Shown here one piece after another: positions 20,397-28,881 of a stretch of 64,000 nt of DNA. This stretch comes from Thauera carbonicopians (lineage in GTDB: Bacteria > Pseudomonadota > Gammaproteobacteria > Burkholderiales > Rhodocyclaceae): assembly GCF_025699485.1 (NCBI RefSeq), contig NZ_JANUXN010000001.1, positions 62,001-126,000 on the forward strand, in the 5' to 3' direction. The stretch's first letter is position 1. Each line of letters starts with the position of its first letter. The position numbers and the translations under genes are program-made. The notes beneath the pieces were generated by a model. It was not told where the DNA came from. It saw nothing but the letters and a program-made list of their open reading frames with translations, and did not search any database.

Positions 20397-21671
20397 ATGA
20401 TTTCCGCCCTGATTCCGATTTTCTTCAGCTTGCTGCTGTTCGGCCTGCCGATCTTCGCCGCGCTGGCTTTTGCCGTCACCGCGGTACTGAACGTCTCCGG
20501 CGGCATCGATCCGCTGGTGGTGCCGATGCGGATGTTCTCGGGGATGAACAACTTCTCCCTGATGTCCATTCCTTTCTTCATCCTCGCGGCCGAACTGATG
20601 CGCATCGGCGGGCTGTCGGACCGCCTGATCGAGCTGGCAAAGGTGCTCATCGGCTGGCTGCCCGGCGGGCTGGCGGCGGCCACGGTGCTGGCCTGCCTGT
20701 TCTTCGGCTCGATCTCGGGTTCCAGCCCGGCGACGGTGATCGCCATCGGCACGATCATGTACCCGGCGATGGTCAAGGCGGGCTACGACAAGTACTTCGC
20801 CATCGGCCTCATCGCCACCGCCGGCACGCTCGGCCCGATCGTGCCGCCGAGCATCGCGCTGATCATCTACGGTTCGGTCACCGGCACTTCGGTGGGCAAG
20901 CTGTTCGCGGGCGGACTGCTGCCTGCGCTGCTGATCGGCAGCCTGCTGATCGGCTATACCACCTGGTATTCGATCCTGCGCAAGTATCCGCGCGACCCTT
21001 TCCCGACGCTGCGCCAGATCGGCCATGGCTTCGGGCGCGCGGCCTGGGGCCTGGGCCTGCCGGTGATCCTGCTCGGCGGCATCTACAGCGGCGTATTCAC
21101 GCCGACGGAGTCGGCAGCGAGCGCATGCCTGTACGGCTGGTTCGTCGGCGCGGTGATCTATCGCAACATCGGCCTGCGCAGCCTGCTCGAGATCCTGCGC
21201 AACACCGGCCTGCTGTCGGGTACGCTGCTGCTGATCACGGCCGGCGCATCGGCCTTCTCGTGGATCCTGGCCTCGACCGGCACGCCGACCCAGATCGCCA
21301 CCCAGGTGCTGTCGAGCACCGATTCGCCGCTGCTGATCATGCTGTTGTTCAACGTCATCATGCTGGTCGCCGGCTGCTTCCTCGACAGCGCCTCGGCGAT
21401 CATCATCCTGGCGCCGCTGATGCAGCCGATCGCCGCGCAGGTGGGTGTTGACGCGGTGCATTTCGGCATCATCACCCTGGTCAACCTTTCGGTCGGCATG
21501 CTGACGCCGCCGGTGGGCCTGAACCTGTTCGTCGCCATGGGCATCGCCAAGATGACGCTGTACGAGATCTTCCGCGCGGCGATGCCCACCATCGCCCTGA
21601 TGCTGATCGCGCTGCTGCTGGTGACCTACATCCCGACGATCAGCATGCTGTTGCCCAACACCCTGTATTGA
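20397..21671 (+). CDS. TRAP transporter large permease, DctM family
   Basis: The 424-residue protein is built of about eleven membrane helices with DctM hallmarks: MNNFSLMSIPFFILAAELM, the GSISGSSPATVIAIG motif and TAGTLGPIVPPSIALIIYG. It is the channel subunit that imports substrate using a sodium or proton gradient. The position between dctQ and the asparaginase, with a 4-base gap-free junction downstream, makes it part of the catabolic operon. Confidence 0.94.
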   Translation: MISALIPIFFSLLLFGLPIFAALAFAVTAVLNVSGGIDPLVVPMRMFSGMNNFSLMSIPFFILAAELMRIGGLSDRLIELAKVLIGWLPGGLAAATVLACLFFGSISGSSPATVIAIGTIMYPAMVKAGYDKYFAIGLIATAGTLGPIVPPSIALIIYGSVTGTSVGKLFAGGLLPALLIGSLLIGYTTWYSILRKYPRDPFPTLRQIGHGFGRAAWGLGLPVILLGGIYSGVFTPTESAASACLYGWFVGAVIYRNIGLRSLLEILRNTGLLSGTLLLITAGASAFSWILASTGTPTQIATQVLSSTDSPLLIMLLFNVIMLVAGCFLDSASAIIILAPLMQPIAAQVGVDAVHFGIITLVNLSVGMLTPPVGLNLFVAMGIAKMTLYEIFRAAMPTIALMLIALLLVTYIPTISMLLPNTLY

Positions 21672-21679
21672 GGACGTCG

Positions 21680-22672
21680 ATGAAAACCATCCACCTGCTA
21701 TCGACCGGCGGCACCATCGCCAGCGCGCCGGGCCAGGACGGGCGCAATATTTCCGGCGCACTGCCCGGCGAGGCGCTGGTGCAGGCGCTGGCCCTGGGCA
21801 GCGAGATCCGGCTCGAAGTGCATTCGGTGCTGCAGAAGCCGAGCAATGCGATCGACGCCAGCGACTGGGCCCTGATCGCCCGCGAGTGTACCGCGCTGAT
21901 GGCTTCGGGGAAGGCCGACGGCATCGTCGTCACCCACGGCACGGACACGCTGGAGGACACCGCTTACTATCTGGAATGCGTGCTCGATACGAACCGGGTG
22001 CCGGTGGTGGTGACGGGCGCCCAGCGCGTGCCGCATGCGCTGGGCAGCGATGCCTACATCAACCTCCGGCGCGCGATCGAGGCTGCGGCCGACGATGCCT
22101 GCCGCGGCCCGGGCGTGCTCGTTGCTTTCAACGAGTCACTCTACGGCGCAAGCTTCGTGCGCAAGGTGAGCAGCTTCCGGCTCGACGGCTTCGATGCGCC
22201 CGGCCTGGGCTGCCTGGGCTTCATCGACAACGGCCGCGTCGCGCTGCTGCAACATCCGGCGCGCCAGCCGCGCCTGAGCCACGAAGCGGCGCTGCCCAGG
22301 GTGGACGTCGTCCCGGCCTATGGCGGCGCGGCCGGCGCCATGCTGGCGGCCGTGATCGCCAGCGGCCCGGCAGGGCTGGTGCTCGATGGCGTGGGGCGCG
22401 GCCATGTGCCGCCGGAATGGATGCCGGTGCTGCGCGAAGCCATCGCCGGCGGGCTGGTGGTGCTCGTGTGCAGCAGCACGCTGCACGGCGCCACCCACCA
22501 GAGCTACCAGTTCGCGGGTTCGCTGCACGAGCTTGAACAGGCGGGCGCGCTCGCCGTGGCCCATCTTTCGGCACGCAAGGCCCGCATCCGGCTGGCGATC
22601 GCCCTGGCAGCGGGCATGCGTGGACCCGAGGCATTGCGACAAGCATTCACCTGGCAGCGCGAGCGCTGCTGA
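21680..22672 (+). CDS. Asparaginase/glutaminase-family amidohydrolase
   Basis: The 330-residue product has both active-site motifs of bacterial asparaginases: STGGTIAS (catalytic Thr12) and the VTHGTDT block (Thr88-Asp89). No signal peptide is present, so it should act in the cytosol. The ATG at 21680 is chosen because it begins the family N-terminus and AGGA precedes it; a TTG at 21668 overlaps the dctM stop. The family hydrolyses the side-chain amide of asparagine or related substrates. Sitting between a TRAP transporter and a malate/tartrate-type dehydrogenase, it may act on a related hydroxy-acid amide; this is inference. Confidence 0.85.
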   Translation: MKTIHLLSTGGTIASAPGQDGRNISGALPGEALVQALALGSEIRLEVHSVLQKPSNAIDASDWALIARECTALMASGKADGIVVTHGTDTLEDTAYYLECVLDTNRVPVVVTGAQRVPHALGSDAYINLRRAIEAAADDACRGPGVLVAFNESLYGASFVRKVSSFRLDGFDAPGLGCLGFIDNGRVALLQHPARQPRLSHEAALPRVDVVPAYGGAAGAMLAAVIASGPAGLVLDGVGRGHVPPEWMPVLREAIAGGLVVLVCSSTLHGATHQSYQFAGSLHELEQAGALAVAHLSARKARIRLAIALAAGMRGPEALRQAFTWQRERC

Positions 22673-22693
22673 ACCTCTCGACAAGGAAGAAAA

Positions 22694-23779
22694 ATGTCCG
22701 CACTCAAGATCGCCGTCATCCCGGGGGATGGAATCGGCAAGGAAGTCATGCCCGAAGCGATACGCGCGCTGGAGGTGCTGCAGCAGCGGCACGGCCTCGA
22801 ACTGGTGTTCGAGCATTTCGACTGGGCCTGCGCCGAGTACTACCAGCAGCATGGCGAGATGCTGCCGCCGGACTGGTTCGAGCGCCTGAAGGGCTTCGAT
22901 GCGATCCTGTTCGGTGCCGTCGGCTGGCCCGAGGTCGTGCCGGACCACATCTCGCTGTGGGGTTCGCTGCTGAAGTTCCGCCGCGAATTCGACCAGTACA
23001 TCAACCTCCGCCCGGTGCGGCTGATGCCCGGCGTGCCGTGCCCGCTGGCCGGAAAGAAGCCGGGCGACATCGACTTCCTGGTCGTGCGCGAGAACACCGA
23101 AGGCGAATACACCGACCTCGGCGGCCGCATCTACGGCGGTACCGAGCGCGAGATCGTCATCCAGGAATCGGTCTTCTCGCGCCACGGCGTCGACCGCGTG
23201 CTCGAATACGCATTCCAGCTCGCCGCCCGGCGCGAGCGCAAGCACCTGACATCGGCGACCAAGTCCAACGGCATCGCGATCAGCATGCCGTACTGGGACG
23301 AGCGCCTCGAAGCGGTTGCCGCCGGCCACCCCGGGGTGCGCTGGGACAAGTACCACATCGACATCCTGTCGGCGCGCTTCGTGCTGTCGCCGGAGCGCTT
23401 CGACGTCGTCGTCGCATCCAACCTGTTCGGCGACATCCTGTCGGACCTCGGTCCGGCCTGCACCGGCACCATCGGCATCGCGCCGTCGGCCAACCTCAAT
23501 CCCGAGCGCCGCTTCCCCTCGCTGTTCGAGCCGGTGCATGGCTCCGCGCCGGACATCTACGGCCGCAACATCGCCAACCCGGTGGGCATGATCTGGTCGG
23601 CGGCGCTGATGCTCGAATTCCTCGGCGAGCGCCAGCCCGCCTGCGCGGCAGCGGCGCAGGAACTGCTGCGTGCGATCGAGCAGGTGCTGGAGCACGGCCC
23701 GCGCACGCCGGACCTGGGCGGCGATGCAGATACGACCGTGATGGGCAAGGCGGTCGCGGATCTGCTCGGGCGAGCCTGA
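22694..23779 (+). CDS. Tartrate dehydrogenase/D-malate dehydrogenase-type decarboxylating dehydrogenase
   Basis: The 361-residue enzyme belongs to the isocitrate/isopropylmalate dehydrogenase family. Visible motifs are GDGIGKE (about residue 11), RENTEGEYTDLGGR (about 137), the metal-binding SNLFGDILSDLG (about 243) and EPVHGSAPDI (about 277). The DLGGR variant and overall length fit the tartrate/D-malate (TtuC/DmlA) branch rather than LeuB. These enzymes oxidise and decarboxylate 2-hydroxydicarboxylic acids with NAD and a divalent metal. It is the last gene of the LysR-linked catabolic unit. The exact substrate is not determined by sequence. Confidence 0.85.
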   Translation: MSALKIAVIPGDGIGKEVMPEAIRALEVLQQRHGLELVFEHFDWACAEYYQQHGEMLPPDWFERLKGFDAILFGAVGWPEVVPDHISLWGSLLKFRREFDQYINLRPVRLMPGVPCPLAGKKPGDIDFLVVRENTEGEYTDLGGRIYGGTEREIVIQESVFSRHGVDRVLEYAFQLAARRERKHLTSATKSNGIAISMPYWDERLEAVAAGHPGVRWDKYHIDILSARFVLSPERFDVVVASNLFGDILSDLGPACTGTIGIAPSANLNPERRFPSLFEPVHGSAPDIYGRNIANPVGMIWSAALMLEFLGERQPACAAAAQELLRAIEQVLEHGPRTPDLGGDADTTVMGKAVADLLGRA

Positions 23780-23821
23780 GCGCAAGGCCGGATGCGGCGG
23801 CAGCCCGTTTCCGGCCGTCCC

Positions 23822-23863
23822 TTGACCCGCATCATTTTCCCCCGCCGGGCGCTCGGCTCTAAT
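23822..23863 (+). promoter_or_regulatory. FNR/DNR-type box and -10 element of the nirJ promoter
   Basis: TTGAC-CCGC-ATCAT (23822-23835) matches 8 of 10 half-site positions of the FNR/DNR pattern TTGAT-N4-ATCAA. A -10 hexamer TCTAAT (23858-23863, five of six) lies so that the box is centred exactly at -41.5 of the predicted start (about 23870), the class II activator position. AGGAGA and the nirJ ATG follow directly. Confidence 0.68.
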
Positions 23864-23886
23864 GGGCTCCACACAGGAGAGCCCTC

Positions 23887-25086
23887 ATGTTCCGCATCGC
23901 CAACTTCATCCGCGAACTCGATCAACCCACGTCGGTCGGCCCGCGCCGCAATCCGCCCGGCCCGGTGGTCATCTGGAACCTGATCCGGCGCTGCAACCTG
24001 ACCTGTGAGCACTGTTACTCGATCTCGGCGGACAAGGACTTTCCCGGCGAGCTGAACACGGCCGAAGTGTTCAAGGTCATGGACGACCTGAAGGCCGCGC
24101 GGGTGCCGGTGCTGATCCTGTCGGGCGGCGAGCCGCTGCTGCGGCCGGACATCTTCGACATCGCCCGCCGCTCCAAGTCGATGGGCTTCTATACCGCGCT
24201 GTCGTCCAACGGCACGCTGATCGACGCCTCGAACATCGATGCGATCGACGACATCGGCTTCGACTACGTCGGCGTCAGCCTGGACGGCATCGGTGTCACG
24301 CACGACCATTTCCGCCGCAAGCAGGGCGCTTTCGAGGCCTCGATGGCCGGCATCCGGCTGTGCCTGGAGCGCGGCATCAAGGTCGGCGTGCGCTACACCA
24401 TGACCGAAGGCAATGCCCACGACTTGCGTGCGCTGCTGAAGCTGGTCGAGGACGAGGGCATCGACAAGTTCTATTTTTCCCACCTCAACTACGCCGGCCG
24501 CGGCAACAAGAACCGCGCCGGCGATGCCCGCCACCGCACCACGCGCGAGGCGATGGAGCTGCTGTTCGAGACCTGTCTGGAGCTGCACCGGCGCGGCATC
24601 GAGAAGGACTTCGTCACCGGCAACAACGATGCCGACGGACCATTCCTGCTGCAGTGGGTGCAGCGCCGCTTCCCCGAGCGTGCGGCGCACATCGAGGCCA
24701 AGCTGCGCCAGTGGGGCGGCAACGCCAGCGGCGTGAACGTGGCCAACATCGACAACCTCGGCATCGTGCATCCGGACACGATGTGGTGGCACGTGCCGCT
24801 GGGCGACGTGCGCAAGCGTGCCTTCGGCGAGATCTGGAACGATCTGGACAATCCGCTGCTGGCCGGGCTGAAGCAGCACCCGCGTGTGCTCGAAGGCCGC
24901 TGTGGCGGCTGTCGTTACCTGGACATCTGCAACGGCAGCTCGCGCGTGCGTGCCTCGCAGATCACCGGCAACCCGTGGGCGGAAGATCCGGGCTGTTATC
25001 TGGACGACGACGAGATCGGTTTCGCCGGCGGCGGCGAGCGCGTCGTCACCACACCCTGGACGCGTATCGCGAAGGTGCCGGCATGA
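23887..25086 (+). CDS. nirJ: NirJ, radical SAM enzyme of heme d1 biosynthesis
   Basis: The 399-residue protein has the radical SAM cluster motif CNLTCEHCY (Cys36, 40, 43) and the C-terminal SPASM-like cysteine block (EGRCGGCRYLDICNGSSR and the final DPGCYLDDDE) found in NirJ. The segments SHLNYAGRGNKNRAGDARH and GNNDADGPFLLQW are typical of NirJ. It acts on a heme precursor (didecarboxysiroheme) to form heme d1 for cytochrome cd1 nitrite reductase. It is preceded by a DNR-type promoter and overlaps the next open frame by an ATGA. The other heme d1 genes are not in this window. Confidence 0.93.
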   Translation: MFRIANFIRELDQPTSVGPRRNPPGPVVIWNLIRRCNLTCEHCYSISADKDFPGELNTAEVFKVMDDLKAARVPVLILSGGEPLLRPDIFDIARRSKSMGFYTALSSNGTLIDASNIDAIDDIGFDYVGVSLDGIGVTHDHFRRKQGAFEASMAGIRLCLERGIKVGVRYTMTEGNAHDLRALLKLVEDEGIDKFYFSHLNYAGRGNKNRAGDARHRTTREAMELLFETCLELHRRGIEKDFVTGNNDADGPFLLQWVQRRFPERAAHIEAKLRQWGGNASGVNVANIDNLGIVHPDTMWWHVPLGDVRKRAFGEIWNDLDNPLLAGLKQHPRVLEGRCGGCRYLDICNGSSRVRASQITGNPWAEDPGCYLDDDEIGFAGGGERVVTTPWTRIAKVPA

Positions 25087-25163
25087 GAAAGAATTCCTGC
25101 GCTCGCAGCAATGTTGCGGCGCTGTCCTTTGACGGAGTGTTTTCCTCCTGGGGTAGTCCGGCG

Positions 25164-26756
25164 ATGAAGACGTCGCTGGGCGCGATCCTGTTCGGTGCCG
25201 CGATGCTGGCGGCCGGCAGCGGCAATGCAGCCGACACGGCCCGTCCCGACGTTTCCGCGCTGTATGCCCAGCATTGCGCCGCCTGCCATGCTCCCGACCG
25301 CCTCGGCGGCATGGGGCCGGCGCTGTTGCCGGACAACCTGTCCCGCCTGCGCAAGCCCGAGGCGCTGAAGATCGTTGCCGAGGGGCGCACCGCGACGCAG
25401 ATGCTGGGCTTCGCCGGGCAGTTGGACAAGGACGAAATCGCCGCGCTGGTCGACTGGATCTACAGCCCGGTCGAGCCGCCGCCGCGATGGACCGACGAAG
25501 ACATTCGCGCGTCCTGGATCCGGCATGTCGATCCGGCTACGCTGTCCGACAAGCCCGTGTTCGATGCCGATCCAATGAACGTCTTCCTCGTCGTCGAGGG
25601 CGGCGATCACCACGTCAGCGTGCTCGACGGCGACAAGCTCGAGCCCATCCACCGCTTCCAGTCGCGCTTCGCGCTGCACGGCGGTCCCAAGTTCGCCGCC
25701 GACGGGCGCTACGTGTTCTTCGGCTCGCGCGACGGCTGGATCACCAAGTACGACCTGTGGAACCTGAAGGTGGTGGCGGAGGTGAGGGCGGGCATCAACA
25801 CCCGCAACGTCGCCGCGTCGCCGGACGGCCAGCACGTCGCAGTGGCAAACTACCTGCCAAATACCCTGGTGCTGCTCGACGGCGACCTGAACCTGGTCAA
25901 GACCATCGCCGCCACCGACCGCGACGGCAAGCACAGCTCGCGCGTGTCGGCGGTGTATGACGCCACGCCGCGCCAGTCCTTCATCGCCGCGCTGAAGGAT
26001 GTGCCGGAAGTGTGGGAGATCAGCTACACCAAGGCGGTGGAAGACATCCCCACCGGCTTCATCCACGACTACGCGCAGAAAGAGGGCAGCTTCATTCCCG
26101 GCTACCTGAACCCGCGCCGCACCATCCTGCAGGAAGTGCTGGACGACTTCTTCTTCACCCAGGACTACGCCGAGCTGATGGGTGCCTCGCGCGAAGGCGT
26201 CGGCCAGGTGGTCAACCTCGACATCCGCCGCAAGATCGCCGACCTGCCGCTGGACGGCATGCCGCACCTGGGTTCGGGCATCACCTGGGAGTGGACAGAC
26301 ACTCGGACCGGCGCCGACGGCAAGCCGCGCACGGTGATGGCGAGCACCAACCTGAAGGCGGGCGAAGTCACGGTGATCGACATGAAGAGCTGGGAGGTCA
26401 TCAAGCGCATCCCCACCCGTGGTCCCGGCTTCTTCCTGCGCAGCCACGCCAACAGCCGTTATGCTTTCGTCGATTCGATGATGAGCCCGCAGGCCAAGCA
26501 CATCCTGCAGGTCATCGACAAGCAGTTGCTGGAAGTGGTCAAGGAAATCACCGGCGAGCCGGGAAAGACCCTGGCCCACATCGAATTCACCCGCGACGGC
26601 CGCTACGCGCTGGCCAGCCTGTGGGAAGACGAGGGTGCGGTCATCGTCTATGACGCCCAGACCCTCGAGGAAGTGAAACGCCTGCCGATGAGAAAGCCGG
26701 TGGGCAAATACAATGTGTGGAACAAGATCACACGCGAAGAGGGCACCAGCCATTGA
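25164..26756 (+). CDS. nirN: NirN, c-type cytochrome with heme d1 beta-propeller domain
   Basis: The 530-residue product has a signal peptide (MKTSLGAILFGAAMLAAGSG), a class I cytochrome c domain with CAACH (heme ligands Cys38, Cys41, His42), and an eight-bladed d1-type beta-propeller (about residues 135-525). It fits NirN, the last enzyme of heme d1 maturation, rather than NirS (see rejected notes). It is expected in the periplasm. An ATG at 25083 overlaps the nirJ stop but would add 27 residues before the signal peptide; I prefer 25164. It is followed closely by nnrS. Confidence 0.85.
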   Translation: MKTSLGAILFGAAMLAAGSGNAADTARPDVSALYAQHCAACHAPDRLGGMGPALLPDNLSRLRKPEALKIVAEGRTATQMLGFAGQLDKDEIAALVDWIYSPVEPPPRWTDEDIRASWIRHVDPATLSDKPVFDADPMNVFLVVEGGDHHVSVLDGDKLEPIHRFQSRFALHGGPKFAADGRYVFFGSRDGWITKYDLWNLKVVAEVRAGINTRNVAASPDGQHVAVANYLPNTLVLLDGDLNLVKTIAATDRDGKHSSRVSAVYDATPRQSFIAALKDVPEVWEISYTKAVEDIPTGFIHDYAQKEGSFIPGYLNPRRTILQEVLDDFFFTQDYAELMGASREGVGQVVNLDIRRKIADLPLDGMPHLGSGITWEWTDTRTGADGKPRTVMASTNLKAGEVTVIDMKSWEVIKRIPTRGPGFFLRSHANSRYAFVDSMMSPQAKHILQVIDKQLLEVVKEITGEPGKTLAHIEFTRDGRYALASLWEDEGAVIVYDAQTLEEVKRLPMRKPVGKYNVWNKITREEGTSH

Positions 26757-26789
26757 GTGCCCCCGCAATCCCTGACGAAGAGTAAGACC

Positions 26790-27977
26790 ATGGCCCTGAT
26801 CCCCCTCGAAGAACCGACCACCAAACGCATCCCGCCCGACACCTTCTCGCTGTGGGCGCTGGGCTTCCGCCCCTTCTACCTGCTGGCCGCGGCCTTTGCC
26901 GCGATTGCCGTGCCGATATGGGTCGTGGTCTTTTCCGGTGCGCTGCAGACGCCGATTCCCGGCATGTGGTGGCATGCGCACGAGATGATCTTCGGCTTCG
27001 CCGCGGCGGTCATCATCGGTTTCCTGTTCACTGCCGCGCGCAACTGGACCGGGCTGGACACGCCGGCCGGCGGCCAGCTCGCGGCGCTGGTCGCCTTGTG
27101 GCTGGCCGGCCGGCTGGCGATGGCCTTCGGCAGCGGCGTATGGGTGGCGGTGATCGACCTCGCTTTCCTGCCGGTGGCCGCGGCGCTGCTGCTGCGCGTG
27201 CTGACGCGTGCCAAGAGCAAGCGCAACTACTTCGTCGGCGTGCTGCCGGGCCTGCTGTCGCTGGCCAACCTGGTGTTCCATCTCGCGGTGCTGGGCGTCA
27301 TCGGCGCCGATCCGCTGGCGGCGATGCATCTCGCGCTGGGCCTGATCGTGGTGCTGGAGACCGTCATCGGCGGACGCGTGATTCCGATGTTCACCTTCAA
27401 CGTGATCCGTGGCATCAAGCAGTGGCGCGACGTGCGCCTCGACTGGGCGGCGGCGGTCTCCACCGGTATCGCGCTGCTGCTGTGGGCGGCCGGAGCGGGC
27501 GCCTGGGCTGCCGTGCTGTCCTTCGTCGCCGCGGTGCTGCAACTGCTGCGTGTCGGTGGCTGGAATCCGTGGGCGACGCGCAAGGTGCCGCTGCTGTGGA
27601 TCCTGCACCTGTCCTACCTGTGGATTCCGATCGGCCTGGCCCTGATCGGCCTGGCCCAGCTCGGCCTGCTGCCGCGCACCGCCGGCATCCACGCGCTGGC
27701 GATCGGCGCCACCGGCGGACTGATCATCGGCATGATCACCCGCACCGCGCTCGGCCATACCGGCCGCATGCTGGTGGCCGGCCCGATCGAGACCGCCGCC
27801 TACGTGGTGGTGCAACTGGCGGCGCTGGCCCGGGTGCTGACCGTGGCCGCCGTCCCCGTTGCCGCCACCGGTGGTATCCACGCCGCCGCCACGCTGTGGG
27901 CGATCGGCTTCGCGCTCTACCTGTGGCGCTACACGCCCTTCCTGCTGAAGGCGAGGGTGGATGGCAAGGCGGGGTAG
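26790..27977 (+). CDS. nnrS: NnrS family membrane protein
   Basis: The 395-residue protein has about twelve membrane helices and NnrS signatures: FSLWALGFRPFYLLAAAFA at the N-terminus, MWWHAHEMIFGFAAAVIIGF (about residue 57), and GGRVIPMFTFNVIRG (about 196). NnrS is a heme- and copper-containing inner-membrane protein tied to nitric oxide tolerance. A short GAAGAG precedes the ATG. It is the last gene of the nirJ-nirN-nnrS unit and is followed by a strong terminator. Confidence 0.9.
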   Translation: MALIPLEEPTTKRIPPDTFSLWALGFRPFYLLAAAFAAIAVPIWVVVFSGALQTPIPGMWWHAHEMIFGFAAAVIIGFLFTAARNWTGLDTPAGGQLAALVALWLAGRLAMAFGSGVWVAVIDLAFLPVAAALLLRVLTRAKSKRNYFVGVLPGLLSLANLVFHLAVLGVIGADPLAAMHLALGLIVVLETVIGGRVIPMFTFNVIRGIKQWRDVRLDWAAAVSTGIALLLWAAGAGAWAAVLSFVAAVLQLLRVGGWNPWATRKVPLLWILHLSYLWIPIGLALIGLAQLGLLPRTAGIHALAIGATGGLIIGMITRTALGHTGRMLVAGPIETAAYVVVQLAALARVLTVAAVPVAATGGIHAAATLWAIGFALYLWRYTPFLLKARVDGKAG

Positions 27978-28020
27978 GGGGAGTGCCGCAGAGGCCAGTG
28001 ACGTAGTTCAGTCTTCGATA

Positions 28021-28057
28021 CAGCAAAAAACCAGCCGCATCGGCTGGTTTTTTGCTG
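28021..28057. terminator. Bidirectional rho-independent terminator between nnrS and the dnr-type gene
   Basis: A perfect 17-bp stem with a 3-base loop (CAGCAAAAAACCAGCCG / CGGCTGGTTTTTTGCTG, loop CAT) has an A-run on one side and a T-run on the other. It can therefore terminate the plus-strand nir unit and the minus-strand nor unit. A second, imperfect stem-loop lies immediately downstream (about 28061-28100). Confidence 0.9.
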
Positions 28058-28105
28058 TACGTCCCGGACCTTGCTTCCCTGCTGGAAGCAGGGCCGGGTT
28101 TTTCT

Positions 28106-28873
28106 TCAATCCAGGCTGCTGCGCAGCCGCTCGATGTCCGGGATGTGGATGGTGCGGCCTTCGACCTCGATCAAGCCGGAGCTGGTCAGTTCGTGCAGGA
28201 TGCGGGAGAAGTGTTCCTGCGTCAGGTTGAGCCGCGAGGCGATGGTGCCCTTGCTGGTGGGCAGGCGGATGGAGACGCGGCCGTTGTTGTTGCATTCGCC
28301 GCTCAGCTCCTCTTCGCGCAGCAGGTAGCCGATGATGCGCTCGCGGCCGGAGCGCAGCGAGTAGCTTTCGACGTCGCCCATCAGGCGGTGCAGACGCTGG
28401 GAGAGGCCGGCGATGATCTTGTGGCAGAAGTCCGGGTCGTTGCTCATCTCCTCGAACAGCACCTGCTTGCCGATGTGCAGCAGGGCGCTGTCGGTCAGCG
28501 CCTGCGCCATGACGACGTAGGGCTTGTCCATGAACATCACCGCTTCGCCGAAGCTCTGGCCCGGGCGCAGGATGTCGACCACTTTCTCGTTGCCTTCGGA
28601 CGAGGTGAAGGCGAGCTTAATCTGGCCGGACAGGATCAGGTGGAAGCCGGTGCAGGCATCGCCGCGATGGAACAGGATTTCGCCCTTGGTCGCCTTGACT
28701 TCGCGCACGCCGCGGGCAAAACGGGCGATTTCGCCGCAGCCCAGGCCCTGGAACAGCGAGGCATGGCGGAGCAGGCGGCACAGGCGTTCGACTTCGGGTG
28801 CCAGCGGAACGGCCCCGGCAGCCGGGTCGGCTTCGCGCATGGCTTCCTGGCATGGGGTGTCGAAATGGTTCAT
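28106..28873 (-). CDS. dnr: DNR-type Crp/Fnr regulator of nitric oxide respiration
   Basis: The 255-residue protein has a cNMP-binding/sensor domain (about residues 30-150) and a C-terminal Crp helix-turn-helix (TSKGTIASRLNLTQEHFSRIL, about 203-223, cited in part) with the E-xx-SR residues that contact TTGAT half-sites. Only scattered cysteines occur, so it lacks the Fe-S pattern of FNR. DNR-type proteins sense nitric oxide through heme. The ATG at 28873 is 8 bp after the norD stop, so it is the last gene of the norEFQ-orf-D unit. Boxes of its type are found before nirJ, norE and norC. Confidence 0.85.
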   Translation of the reverse strand: MNHFDTPCQEAMREADPAAGAVPLAPEVERLCRLLRHASLFQGLGCGEIARFARGVREVKATKGEILFHRGDACTGFHLILSGQIKLAFTSSEGNEKVVDILRPGQSFGEAVMFMDKPYVVMAQALTDSALLHIGKQVLFEEMSNDPDFCHKIIAGLSQRLHRLMGDVESYSLRSGRERIIGYLLREEELSGECNNNGRVSIRLPTSKGTIASRLNLTQEHFSRILHELTSSGLIEVEGRTIHIPDIERLRSSLD

Positions 28874-28881
28874 GGCGTCGA

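Noticed and set aside
25164-26756. Reading this gene as nirS, the cd1 nitrite reductase
   Set aside because: The cytochrome c part is short and attaches directly to a propeller of NirN type, and the gene follows nirJ; a NirS would be expected in its own unit with its electron donor.
24996-27881. A 2.9-kb minus-strand open frame opposite nirN and nnrS
   Set aside because: Same reasoning: an antisense shadow in GC-rich DNA with no domain.
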